Of a stretch of DNA of 64,000 bases, positions 26,229 to 34,463 are shown one piece after another. This DNA is from Phycisphaerae bacterium (GTDB lineage Bacteria; Planctomycetota; Phycisphaerae; UBA1845; Fen-1342), in NCBI GenBank assembly GCA_030428945.1, contig JAUIEC010000001.1:220438-284437 (forward strand). Reading direction: 5' to 3'. Made by a program: the position numbers and the translations under genes. A model generated the notes under the pieces. That model saw only the letters and a list, made by a program, of their open reading frames with translations. It did no database searches and was not told the origin of the DNA. The number at the start of each line of letters is the position of its first letter. Positions within the stretch are counted from its first letter, which is position 1.

Positions 26229-27803
26229 CTAAGGGTCTGTCTCGCTCGCGCCGGGCTGGTACTCGGTGGCGCCGAAGTCGACGATGGCCTGGCCGGGCTG
26301 GCCGTTGCCGGTGTTGTCGGCCAGCGGGTCGTCCACCAGGCGCGGGTCTTCGTTGACGTCGAGGGCGATCTGGGCCGGCGGGGCGTTGCCGCGCCCGGCG
26401 ATGTCGAGATCGTCCAGGTAGTCGTTGTTGCCCGCGTCGATCATCGCCGAGCCGGGCTTCAGCCGCAGGTCGGTGCCAAGCTGGCCGTTGTTGTCGACGA
26501 ACTGCGGGTCGGCGCCCGTGTTGTGCAGGCCGCCGTACAGGCCGCTCCAGCCTTCCACGCAGGTGTAGTCCACCGCGTAGGTCGTGCCCGTCCCCGGCGT
26601 GAACTGCACCCGTTCGGTCGTGACCTGGTCCACGGCCGTGTTGCTCCACAGGATGCTGTTGCGCAGGTTGACCACGCCGCTGTCGGTCAGGATCCCGCCG
26701 CCGGTGGCCGCGGTGTTGGCCGCGACGGTGACGTTGACCAGGTCGATCGTGGCCGTGCCCTTGGTCAGCATCGCCCCGCCCTGCTGGGTGGCGACGTTGC
26801 CGCTGTAGATGCTGCTGATCGAGAGCAGGCTGGCGCTGCCGGTCAGCATCAGCCCGCCGCCGTCGACGGCGTCGTTGTTCAGGAAGCGCGAGTGCATCAC
26901 CGTGACGCTGCTGTTCCCGCCGGCGTAGAGACCGCCGCCGTCCTCGAGCGCCAGGTTGTCCCAGACGTTGTTGAACTCGAGCGACAGGATCGAGTTGTTC
27001 GTCCCGTACAGCGCGCCGCCGTTCAGGGCCCCGTTCTGCAGGTAGCCGACGTAACGCAGGATCGGGTTGGAGCGCGACGAGAAGATCGCCCCGCCCGAGT
27101 ACGCCAGGTTGTCGTAGAACAGCACCCAGCGAATCCGCGGGCCGGCGTTCTCCAGGCGCAGCCCGCCGCCCTCGAAGTTGTCCGCATCGCCGTCGGCCCC
27201 GTCCGCCAGGCCGCCGATGATCTGGAAGCCGTCCAGGATCGTCGCGTACGAGACGTTCGTGCCGGTCACGACGTGATAGGTGTTGTCGGTCTTGCCGACC
27301 GTCAGGTCGTCGCCCAGCAGGTCGCCGCTCAGGATCGTGCCGTTGCTCACCGGGTCGCGGTTCCGGTCCCGCAGCCGCGACTCGGTCCCGCTGAAACCGC
27401 CGTAGACCTCGACCCCGTCCACCAGGTCAAAGCTGCTGGTCCGCAGACCCGTCCCGCGATCCGGCCGGTAGACCCCGCTGGCCACCCAGATCTCGATCTT
27501 GTCAAACGGCGTGTTGCGGGCCTCGTCCAGCGCGTCCTGCAGGTCGGTGTACGCATCCAGCCAGCAGAACCCGGTGTTCGCCCCGGTCGCCGCCTGGTCG
27601 ACGTAGATCACCCGCGATCGATGGTAGGGCTCGGCCACGAACTCTCCGGCCACCAGCGGCAGCAGCCCGCCGGGCGGATCGCAGCGGTCCTGGTCCGAGT
27701 GCCGCAGGATGCCCGGCCGAACGCTGTCGGGCGGGAAGGCGCTTGCCAGGCCGACGGCCAGCAGGCTGATCAGGATGCCGGAGTGTCGCAGTCCGCGTTG
27801 CAT
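26229..27803 (-). CDS. secreted right-handed beta-helix (polymorphic-repeat type) protein
   Basis: 524 residues. There is an N-terminal signal segment (ILISLLAVGLASA). A pre-helix region starts IYVDQAATGANTGFCWLDAYTDLQDALDEA, the usual opening of planctomycete and chlamydial-type Pmp-like beta-helix proteins. Helix coils then repeat the pattern NNxAxxGGGxxxxxx (SGGAIFSSRSN, NGGALYGTNN, DGGGLYAGGNS, TGGGILTD) from about 200 to 400. No catalytic site or dockerin is visible; a surface or adhesive role is likely. It lies 9 nt downstream of the TPR protein on the same strand. Confidence 0.82.
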   Translation of the reverse strand: MQRGLRHSGILISLLAVGLASAFPPDSVRPGILRHSDQDRCDPPGGLLPLVAGEFVAEPYHRSRVIYVDQAATGANTGFCWLDAYTDLQDALDEARNTPFDKIEIWVASGVYRPDRGTGLRTSSFDLVDGVEVYGGFSGTESRLRDRNRDPVSNGTILSGDLLGDDLTVGKTDNTYHVVTGTNVSYATILDGFQIIGGLADGADGDADNFEGGGLRLENAGPRIRWVLFYDNLAYSGGAIFSSRSNPILRYVGYLQNGALNGGALYGTNNSILSLEFNNVWDNLALEDGGGLYAGGNSSVTVMHSRFLNNDAVDGGGLMLTGSASLLSISSIYSGNVATQQGGAMLTKGTATIDLVNVTVAANTAATGGGILTDSGVVNLRNSILWSNTAVDQVTTERVQFTPGTGTTYAVDYTCVEGWSGLYGGLHNTGADPQFVDNNGQLGTDLRLKPGSAMIDAGNNDYLDDLDIAGRGNAPPAQIALDVNEDPRLVDDPLADNTGNGQPGQAIVDFGATEYQPGASETDP

Positions 27804-27812
27804 GGTACGCCT

Positions 27813-29063
27813 CTAATTCCGCCCGCTCGGCTCGATGATCCTGGCCGCCCGGAAGATCCGCCAGCCCGTGTCCCGGAAGTTCGGGAAGCGCCCCATCGTC
27901 CCCGTGATCAGGCGCTTGTCTTCTTCGTCGACCAGGTACGGCAGTTCCAGCCCGGTCGCATCCACCAGCTTTTCGTGCAGGCTGTACTGCACGCTGAAGA
28001 CCCGCTCGCGCAGGGCCCAATTGTCGAGTCGGTCGGCGATCTCGAGCGCTTTGTTCGTAAAAACGGCCATCGCCTGCTGCAGCCCGCGCCCTTCCAGGTG
28101 CCGCAGGGCGATGTTGGCCCCGAACACGCACCACCACCCGTGACTCTCCAGCCAGTCCCCGACCTCGACCGCCGCCGGATCGACGACCCTGTCGAGCGCC
28201 TCCAGGTACGTCTCGACCGCCGCGGCCGGACTCGTCCGGGCCAGTTCGACCTCGACCTCCAGCAGGCCGCCACGGCAGGTGTGGGCGATGCCGGCCAGGC
28301 GCGGATCATCCAGCCCCGCCGCCAGGGTCTCGTACTGCGTGATGCTCTGCCGCAGGTCCTCGGCCGCCCGCTCGCAGTGCTGCACGCGCCCGTCCGAGGG
28401 TTGTCCGCCCAGGCGGCGGTGGGCGTGGCCACGGACGTAGGTGGCGAAGGCCTGCCGCTTGCGCTGGTTGACGGTTTCGGGCGGGTGCTGCTGGTACCAC
28501 TCGATGATGACGTGCGCGTGGGCGATGGCCGAGGTCAGTTCCCAGAGCGTGTAGTGCGTGTTGGCGAGGTTGCCCTGCAACTGGTGCCGGCGTTCGATCG
28601 GCAGCGGGCTCTCGCGCAGGCCGCGGCAGGCGGCTTCGAGGGCTTTCGGATAGCGGCCGAGTCCGTCCCAGGCGCCGTGTTCGCGGTTGCAGGCCCGGGC
28701 CCGCTGCTCGGGCGTTTCAGCCACGCGGAACATGGCGACGGCCAGGTCGACCATCTGGCGGTACTGCCCGGCCCGGTGGGCGGCCCCGGCCTGCTGATCG
28801 AGTTGTTCGAAGTCGTGGTCGGCGGGCGCGGTCGGTCGCGCGTCGCCGTTCCAGATGTAGTCGACGATGTCGTTGACGGACCAGTCGAGGACACCGGCGA
28901 GTCCGACCAGGATATCCATCTTGGGGTTATCGGTCCGGGGATAGAGCTTGGTGGAATCGCGGTGCAGGGCGCGGGCCGTCTCGACCCGATTCCACCCGCG
29001 ATAGACGCGCGCGAAGTCGATCAGGCGATGCAGTCGCTCCTTGCGACCTGACGACTGGCTCAT
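27813..29063 (-). CDS. TPR-repeat protein with N-terminal helix-turn-helix-like region
   Basis: 416 residues. Residues 1-65 (RVYRGWNRVETARALHRD ... ILVGLAGVLDWSVNDIVDYIW) resemble a divergent Cro/XRE-type helix-turn-helix. The rest is all-helical with tetratricopeptide-like pairs (ACNREHGAWDGLGRYPKALEAA; NLANTHYTLWELTSAIAHA). This HTH-plus-TPR layout is common in regulators sensing peptides or partner proteins, but the target is unknown. The ATG at 29063 is chosen for GGAAGG about 8 nt upstream. The beta-helix gene follows immediately and may be in the same transcript. Confidence 0.7.
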   Translation of the reverse strand: MSQSSGRKERLHRLIDFARVYRGWNRVETARALHRDSTKLYPRTDNPKMDILVGLAGVLDWSVNDIVDYIWNGDARPTAPADHDFEQLDQQAGAAHRAGQYRQMVDLAVAMFRVAETPEQRARACNREHGAWDGLGRYPKALEAACRGLRESPLPIERRHQLQGNLANTHYTLWELTSAIAHAHVIIEWYQQHPPETVNQRKRQAFATYVRGHAHRRLGGQPSDGRVQHCERAAEDLRQSITQYETLAAGLDDPRLAGIAHTCRGGLLEVEVELARTSPAAAVETYLEALDRVVDPAAVEVGDWLESHGWWCVFGANIALRHLEGRGLQQAMAVFTNKALEIADRLDNWALRERVFSVQYSLHEKLVDATGLELPYLVDEEDKRLITGTMGRFPNFRDTGWRIFRAARIIEPSGRN

Positions 29064-29212
29064 CTGGTTACCTTCCCGCGAACTGCCAGACCCGGCCGGG
29101 CAAAAGAAATGCGCTCCCGAAGAGACCTTGCCCGAAATGCGCGTGCAAGCCGAAACCCAGCTACCACCCGCTATCTTGCCGCCCCCCCGCCCCCGAATCA
29201 AGGGATTCCCGC

Positions 29213-29233
29213 TTTTGGCAGGGATTGCCAAAA
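29213..29233. promoter_or_regulatory. perfect inverted repeat upstream of the TPR gene
   Basis: TTTTGGCA-GGGAT-TGCCAAAA is a perfect 8-bp dyad about 150 nt upstream of the TPR gene start. A second hairpin, CCGGCC-TTC-GGCCGG, follows at 29237-29251. The first looks like an operator and the second like a terminator stem without a U-run. Confidence 0.4.
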
Positions 29234-29250
29234 AGGCCGGCCTTCGGCCG

Positions 29251-29332
29251 GTGAAAACGTGAAGGAGTGAAAGGGTGAAAGGGGCCATTCCCAGACCCCC
29301 TCTCACTCTTTCACGCATTCACCTATTCACCC
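29251..29332. repeat. inverted pair of GTGAAGGA-type octamer arrays
   Basis: Left units GTGAAAAC/GTGAAGGA/GTGAAAGG (29251-29284) and right units CTTTCACG/CATTCACC (29300-29332) are inverted and can form a stem of about 30 bp. The right arm follows the stop codon of the minus-strand gene ending at 29341. Confidence 0.75.
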
Positions 29333-29340
29333 GCGCAGCG

Positions 29341-30756
29341 TCAGCCGTTTGCATAGCGGATCATGCGCAGTTGTCGCCAGGCGTGCATCATCCCGAGCAG
29401 GCCGATGCCCGCGCCGGGGGCCAGGCCGAGCAGGTAGATCAGGATCGCGATGTGGAACCGGCCGAGCGGTTGCCACTCGATCCACGGCCACGGCCCCCAG
29501 GCCCGGGCGATGCAGTCGGCCAGCAGCAGGCTCGCGCCGCCGATGACGACCGCCGTCAGCAGCCAGGCCGTCATGTAGTTGATGATCACCGTCTGTTTCG
29601 CGCCGTGTCCGCGGTGGAAGAGCATGTGCATGCTCCGCTCGCCCCAGCCGATCGCCAGCAGCAGCAGTCCGATCACCAGCCCGACCAGGGCCGGCTCCAC
29701 CACGTACATCCCCAGCGGTTCGCGCGAGAAGCCGCCCAGCAGCAGACGCATCAGCGAGTACCGGTAGCCCGCGTTCCACAGGCCGACCAGCAGCGCGGCC
29801 GCCAGTCCGCCGAGGATGCAGACCCCGTGGAAGAACTGCTCCGACGCGTCCCGGGCCTTCCACACCGCGCACGCGCGGCCGAAATCGGGGACGAAGATCG
29901 CGGCCAGGATCGTCCGCGGGAAGATCAGCAGCCGGCCGAACCAGGACGCGTCCGCGAAACGCGGCGGCTGGCGATAGTCGGGCAGCGAGCGGACGACCTC
30001 GCGGCCGCACTCGGGACAGCGTCCGTCGCGGCGTTGCCCGGTCAGGCTGTAGCCGCACTCTTCGCAGCGCGGGTGGAAGGGCTCCCAGCGCGGGCCGCGC
30101 CGCGGACCGCTGTATCGTGCGCCGAGGCGGAGGATCACGCTCAGGTACCAGACGATCCAGATCAGCAGCAGCAGAACCGAAACCGAGCCCTGCAGACGCT
30201 GCAGGTTGTCCCACGGCAGCGCGTTGTACAGACGCGGTGCGAGCAGCGGCAGCACCGCCCAGCCGGGCGTGCTCCACAGCAGCAGCCTGGCGCAGCGTCC
30301 GGCCAGGATCCGCGGGGCTTCGCCGACCGTGTACACGGCCCACAGCGCCAGGCTGATCACCAGCAGCCCGAGTTCAAGCCCGACGAACACGGCCGCGGCG
30401 ATGCCCACATCGGTCCAGCTCACCAGGCTCTGGTAGAGCTGCAGCGCCGTCCCGGCCAGCCCCGAGCGCAGCAGGTGCAGCGGGTCGAGCAGATCACGGA
30501 GGTGCCCGCTGTTCAGATCCCGGCCCCAGCCCAGCACCAGCACCAGCCCGAACAGGTGCGCGGTCCAGGCCGCCAGCCAGCCCGACGCGGCCAGGTGCGG
30601 CCCGAGGCGCTTCGGCGTGAGCATGGCCAGCAGGCTGACCGGCGGCGCCAGCAGCCAGGGGATCCGCCACGGGCGTTCGACCACGTCGGGCGCGGGCAGC
30701 GTCCAGTGCTCCGGCAGCGTGTCGGGCGTGGGTGGTGGCGTGCTGGTGCCGCTCAC
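29341..30756 (-). CDS. multi-pass membrane protein with internal zinc ribbon, unknown function
   Basis: 471 residues. There are four or more helices in the first half (SLLAMLTP; WTAHLFGLVLVLGWG; VGIAAAVFVGLELGLLVISLALWAVY; SVLLLLIWIVWYLSVIL). A cytoplasmic zinc ribbon, CEECGYSLTGQ ... CPECGRE (about 238-262), and a second group of helices follow. The middle helices resemble Yip1/YIF1-like multi-pass proteins only loosely. It starts with GTG overlapping the upstream stop (GTGA), so it is translationally coupled to the next entry. The function is unknown. Confidence 0.7.
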   Translation of the reverse strand: MSGTSTPPPTPDTLPEHWTLPAPDVVERPWRIPWLLAPPVSLLAMLTPKRLGPHLAASGWLAAWTAHLFGLVLVLGWGRDLNSGHLRDLLDPLHLLRSGLAGTALQLYQSLVSWTDVGIAAAVFVGLELGLLVISLALWAVYTVGEAPRILAGRCARLLLWSTPGWAVLPLLAPRLYNALPWDNLQRLQGSVSVLLLLIWIVWYLSVILRLGARYSGPRRGPRWEPFHPRCEECGYSLTGQRRDGRCPECGREVVRSLPDYRQPPRFADASWFGRLLIFPRTILAAIFVPDFGRACAVWKARDASEQFFHGVCILGGLAAALLVGLWNAGYRYSLMRLLLGGFSREPLGMYVVEPALVGLVIGLLLLAIGWGERSMHMLFHRGHGAKQTVIINYMTAWLLTAVVIGGASLLLADCIARAWGPWPWIEWQPLGRFHIAILIYLLGLAPGAGIGLLGMMHAWRQLRMIRYANG

Positions 30757-32030
30757 GGCTCGGTGTGCTCCGGCAGGGGTGGGTTGTGCTGCCGGTACAC
30801 CCATCTTCGATTCGCCCCGGTGTGCCACACCTGTTGGGGCGCGCGTCGCAGGATGTAGCGGCTGCCCTCCGGGTCGGGCTGATACGGAAACGGCAGGCCG
30901 GTTTCGAGATCCAATGGCCAGGCGCCGACGTCGGCCTGTTGCGGATAGGCGCCACGCGCGGCGCGCCGGGCGGACAGGCTGGCCATCACGACGAGGGCGC
31001 GTCTGCGGTTGACCGTGTGCATGGCTTCCACGATCTGCCAGAAATCCGGTGACGCGGTCGCCGCTCCGAGTGGTCCGGACAGCGGCGTGTATGACGTCTG
31101 CGCCTGGTACGCGCCGTCCCGCAGCAGACTGGTCACGGGCATTTCGTCGAGCCGGCGGAACCGGGCGACCTGCTCCCGCAGCCTCGCGCGCATTTCCGCC
31201 CGCGTATAGAAGCACCCGCTCAGCAGGTTCCAGCCACCTGAAGGGTTGCTCTCTCTCCCGAAGACGGACTGGTCCATCGTGGTAACGACCAGCCAGCCGT
31301 TGCCGTCCGCGTCGCGGGTGTAGTGCCTGTCGAGCAGCGCTTCCAGGTCGCCGTGCAACCGCCAGTCGCGCAGCACGTACTCCGACAGGCGCAGACCGTC
31401 GTTCGCCCGCAGGTCGTCGATCAGCACGGCGCTGTCCTCCGCCGGCACGGCATAGCGCTGCAGGACCATGCCGATGGCGGACGGGAACGATCGTCCAGCC
31501 CAGGCGTTCCAGTGTCCGGATTCCCGCAGGGCATTCAGAACGCGGGCGAGTTGCATGCTCGTGCGATAGTCACCCGCGTCCGCGGCCTGCTCCATCCGCG
31601 CGGCGACCGTCTGCAGGAACTGAACCTCGGGGCCGCCCACCGTGTTGACCCGCCGGCTGGCGTCCCGGCGGTCTGCGCCCGGCGGTGATTCGGCGGCGAC
31701 GGCCACCAGCGCCGCCGCCAGGACGGGCTCTGCTCTGGCCAGGTAATCCACCAGGTAGTCCGGCAACGCATCGGCCCGGCGGAAACGCCAGAGCAGCGCG
31801 TTCGGGTCGGCGTAGGCCTTGGTAACGGGTTTGGGCGGAGGCGGCAGCAGCGCAAGATCGATCGTGCCTCGGACATAGGCGTCGGGGTCGGTCGCCGCCC
31901 ACCCGGCCGCGGGCGGGGTGGTGATCCGTGCGTACGCGTACCAGCCGAACAGCCCGAGCAGCAGCTGCGAGACGGCCGGGATCACACGGCGCCAGGGCGA
32001 CCTGTCCGGTTGGGGCTGCGCAGCGGGCAA
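30753..32030 (-). CDS. membrane-anchored protein of unknown function, coupled to the zinc-ribbon protein
   Basis: 425 residues from a TTG that has GGAGG 7 nt upstream and a TACAAT -10 hexamer at 32065-32060. One N-terminal helix (VIPAVSQLLLGLFGWYAYA) anchors a largely helical domain. No motif is recognised. The C-terminus (GAYPQQADVGAWPLDLETGLPFPYQPDPEGSRYILR) resembles the tail of pilin-like or general secretion proteins where a property such as YxxDPWGxPY is found, but only loosely. An apparent longer N-terminus is just repeat sequence. Confidence 0.6.
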   Translation of the reverse strand: MPAAQPQPDRSPWRRVIPAVSQLLLGLFGWYAYARITTPPAAGWAATDPDAYVRGTIDLALLPPPPKPVTKAYADPNALLWRFRRADALPDYLVDYLARAEPVLAAALVAVAAESPPGADRRDASRRVNTVGGPEVQFLQTVAARMEQAADAGDYRTSMQLARVLNALRESGHWNAWAGRSFPSAIGMVLQRYAVPAEDSAVLIDDLRANDGLRLSEYVLRDWRLHGDLEALLDRHYTRDADGNGWLVVTTMDQSVFGRESNPSGGWNLLSGCFYTRAEMRARLREQVARFRRLDEMPVTSLLRDGAYQAQTSYTPLSGPLGAATASPDFWQIVEAMHTVNRRRALVVMASLSARRAARGAYPQQADVGAWPLDLETGLPFPYQPDPEGSRYILRRAPQQVWHTGANRRWVYRQHNPPLPEHTEP

Positions 32031-32138
32031 CGGCTGACCTCCGTCGAGCGTTGTCGCGGATTGTAGACCGGCGGATCGGAATGTGCGGAAGGTGTCCGAA
32101 AACGGGACGGTCCGCGATTTCCCGGCTGTTGCGCGGTC

Positions 32139-32308
32139 GTAGGGTGCGTCATCGACGCGGCGGTCCGCGAGTTCATCCGACCCGGGGGACACAGGCGTCG
32201 ATGCCGCACCGCGTGGCGCTTCCGTGTCGCGGTCGTTTCTGTGCGTCGCGGTCCAACGCAGTCCCCCACCCTTCCGTTCGCTGCGCTCACTCAAAGGATG
32301 GGGCACCC
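32139..32308. repeat. composite palindromic element, copy 3 (reverse orientation)
   Basis: 170 bp, the reverse complement of the copies at 8022 and 10532, with part B first (GGGTGCGTCATCGACGC ... GCGTCGATGCCGCACC) and part A after it. The region 32031-32620 between divergent genes holds this element, its tandem extension and an octamer array, and no gene. Confidence 0.88.
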
Positions 32309-32506
32309 ATGCGTGGCGCTTCCGCGTCGCGGTTCTTTCTGTGCGTCGCGGTCCAACGCAGTCCCCCACCCTTCCGTTCGCTGCGCTCACTCAAGGATGG
32401 GGCACCCATGCGTGGCGCTTCCGTGTTGCGGACGTTCTTGGCGACGCGGTCCAACGCAGTCCCCCACCCTTCCGTTCGCTGCGCTCACGCAAAGGATGGG
32501 GCACCC
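32211..32506. repeat. tandem triplication of composite part A
   Basis: Three copies of a 99-100-bp unit start at 32211, 32311 and 32410. Each runs from GCGTGGCGCTTCCG to GGGGCACCC, and the copies differ by a handful of substitutions. Only part A of the element is amplified. Confidence 0.9.
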
Positions 32507-32513
32507 GGCTCAC

Positions 32514-32585
32514 CTCGCTCCCTCGCTCCCTCGCTCCCTCGCTCCCTTGCTCCCTCGCTCCCTCGCTCCCTGGCTCCCTTCCTCC
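32514..32585. repeat. octamer array (CTCCCTCG) reaching a -10 box
   Basis: Nine units of CTCCCTCG/CTCCCTTG/CTCCCTGG end in TTCCTCC directly before the TAAAAT hexamer at 32586. Confidence 0.92.
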
Positions 32586-32591
32586 TAAAAT
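32586..32591 (+). promoter_or_regulatory. -10 element of the D-cysteine desulfhydrase-like gene
   Basis: TAAAAT lies 29 nt before the ATG; AGGGGA in between serves as ribosome-binding site. An octamer array replaces the -35 region. Confidence 0.45.
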
Positions 32592-32620
32592 GTCGACAGC
32601 CGCTCAGGGGAACCGCGAAC

Positions 32621-33640
32621 ATGCCCACGAGAATGCCGCCGCGCGTTGAACTCGCCAGCCTGCCGACGCCGCTTGTGCGACCGGAACGACTGGTGGCCGA
32701 ACTGGACGGCGCGAACCTGTGGATCAAGCGCGACGACCTGACCGGACTCGAACTGAGCGGGAACAAGATCCGCAAACTCGAATACGTCTTCGCCGACGCC
32801 ATCGCCCAGGGCGCCGACACGATCGTCACCGAGGGCGCCGGGCAGTCGAACCACTGCCGCGCGACGGCCGCCGCGGCCGCCCGCCTCGGGATGCGGGCCC
32901 ACCTGCTGCTCGCACCGCCGCCGAAGGGGGATGCGCTCGGCAACGTGCTGCTGATGCGCATGTTCGGGGCCACCTTCGATGCCTACGAGCAGGATGACTT
33001 CCAGGCCCGCCGCGAGCAGATCCTGGCCGGAACCGTCGCGCGGCTCGAAGCGCAGGGCCGGACCGTGCGGGTCGCCGCCCGCGGGGCGTCCGAGCCGGTC
33101 GGCTGCTGGGGCTACATCCGGGCGGCGGCCGAACTCGCCCAGCAACTGACCGAGCGGGACCTGCTGCCGTGCGATGTCGTCGTGGCGACCTCGTCGGGCG
33201 GAACGCTGGCCGGGCTGGTGCTGGGGGGCCTGCTGCATCGCCTGACGGACATGAACATCTACGGCGTTCCCGTCAGCCAGGCCGGCGACCTGCACATGGG
33301 CAGGGCCCGCGACCTGTGCCTCGCGACGATCCGGGCCTTCGACCTGCCGATCGACCTGCCGGACGACGCCCCGCAACTGCTCGACGGCTACGCCGGACCC
33401 GGCTACGCCCAGCCCTACGACGCCGAACTGGACGGCATCTGCCGGCTTGCGGCCGCCGACGGAATCCTGCTGGACCCGGTCTATTCGGGCAAGGCCTTCT
33501 GCGCGGTGCTGGACGGGATTCGCGCGGGGCGCTTCGGACGCGAGCGGCCGGTGATCTTCATCCACACCGGCGGGATCTTCTCGAACTTCGCCTATGCCGA
33601 GCCGCTGCTGGCAGCGCTGGGCGGATCGGAGCGGTCGTGA
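32621..33640 (+). CDS. PLP-dependent D-cysteine desulfhydrase / ACC deaminase family
   Basis: 339 residues. It matches the fold II PLP family: RVELASLPTPLVRPERL at the start, IKRDDLTGLELSGNKIRKLEYV (Lys of NKIRKLE, about 51, is the expected Schiff-base Lys), the phosphate-linked TEGAGQSNHCRATA, and ATSSGGTLAGLVLG. YSGKA and HTGGIFSNFAY come near the end. Members are D-cysteine desulfhydrase (D-Cys to pyruvate, H2S and ammonia) or ACC deaminase; the residues seen do not settle which, and the first is more common. It overlaps moaC by 4 nt. Confidence 0.88.
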   Translation: MPTRMPPRVELASLPTPLVRPERLVAELDGANLWIKRDDLTGLELSGNKIRKLEYVFADAIAQGADTIVTEGAGQSNHCRATAAAAARLGMRAHLLLAPPPKGDALGNVLLMRMFGATFDAYEQDDFQARREQILAGTVARLEAQGRTVRVAARGASEPVGCWGYIRAAAELAQQLTERDLLPCDVVVATSSGGTLAGLVLGGLLHRLTDMNIYGVPVSQAGDLHMGRARDLCLATIRAFDLPIDLPDDAPQLLDGYAGPGYAQPYDAELDGICRLAAADGILLDPVYSGKAFCAVLDGIRAGRFGRERPVIFIHTGGIFSNFAYAEPLLAALGGSERS

Positions 33641-34143
33641 GCGAGTTCTCGCACCTGGACGCGGCCGGCAGGCTGAAGATGGTCGACGTGTCGGGCAAGC
33701 CGGCCACCGAGCGCTACGCGCGGGCCTCGGCCGAGGTGCGGGTCGGGGCGGCGGTGCTGGCGAAGCTTTCGGCGGGGGCGGTCGCCAAGGGTGACGTGCT
33801 GACGACGGCGCGGCTGGCGGGGGTGCAGGCGGCCAAGCGGACGAGCGAACTGATCCCGCTCTGTCACGGCCTGAGCCCGGACTGGGTCGATGTCGATTGC
33901 ACGCTGGTGTCCCCCGGAACGGTGCGGATCGAGGCGGCGGCCCGGATCGTGGCGCGGACGGGCGTCGAGATGGAAGCCATGGTGGCGGCGAGTGTTGCGG
34001 CCCTGACGGTCTACGACATGTGCAAGGCGCTCGACAAGGGGATCGTGATCGGGGCGGTGCGGCTGGAAGAGAAATCGGGCGGGAAATCCGGAAAATGGAC
34101 GGCCGGCGGGAACCCGCCGGACGCGACGGCGTCAGAAGGATAG
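33637..34143 (+). CDS. moaC: cyclic pyranopterin monophosphate synthase MoaC
   Basis: 168 residues. Family landmarks: FSHLDAAGRLKMVDVSGKPATERYA, KGDVLTTARLAGVQAAKRTSELIPLCHGL, and MEAMVAASVAALTVYDMCKALDKGI, which holds the catalytic Asp and Lys. LCHGL replaces the usual LCHPL. It converts the MoaA product into cyclic pyranopterin monophosphate in molybdenum cofactor synthesis. It starts with GTG overlapping the previous stop (GTGA). No other moa genes are in the window, and the link with the desulfhydrase is probably only operonic. Confidence 0.94.
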   Translation: MSEFSHLDAAGRLKMVDVSGKPATERYARASAEVRVGAAVLAKLSAGAVAKGDVLTTARLAGVQAAKRTSELIPLCHGLSPDWVDVDCTLVSPGTVRIEAAARIVARTGVEMEAMVAASVAALTVYDMCKALDKGIVIGAVRLEEKSGGKSGKWTAGGNPPDATASEG

Positions 34144-34209
34144 AATTCGGACGGTCCCGGGCCCGCCGGGTCGCAAGCCGTTACGGGTGGCGGATTTCCG
34201 GCCATCAAA

Positions 34210-34237
34210 TTGACTTGCCGGGCGGGTGGAGTAGGGT
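34210..34237 (+). promoter_or_regulatory. promoter of the pilM operon
   Basis: TTGACT (34210-34215), a 16-nt spacer, then TAGGGT (34232-34237). The predicted start near 34244 gives a leader of about 220 nt before pilM, in which I see no recognised regulatory RNA. The gap 34144-34463 has no gene. Confidence 0.5.
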
Positions 34238-34463
34238 ACCGGATCCAGAGTCGCGGATCGGGGCACGCGGGCCCCAGTGGGCGACTCGCAGCGTTGGCGC
34301 GGCCGCGCCCTGAGGGTGGTCCGCGCGAGCCTACCGGCGAACCGATGCCCGCCTCCCGAAGCTGCGCGGAGGCCGGGCCGAGCAGAGCGACAATCCAACC
34401 GAGCCGACCGGACTGTCCCGCGGGACGGATGCCGCGATCGGTTGTTGCAAGGAGACGCATACC

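Noticed and set aside
31928..32620. Long N-terminal extension of the D-cysteine desulfhydrase-like protein
   Set aside because: The extra 230 codons are composite-element and octamer-array sequence; the family N-terminus begins at 32621 behind a ribosome-binding site.
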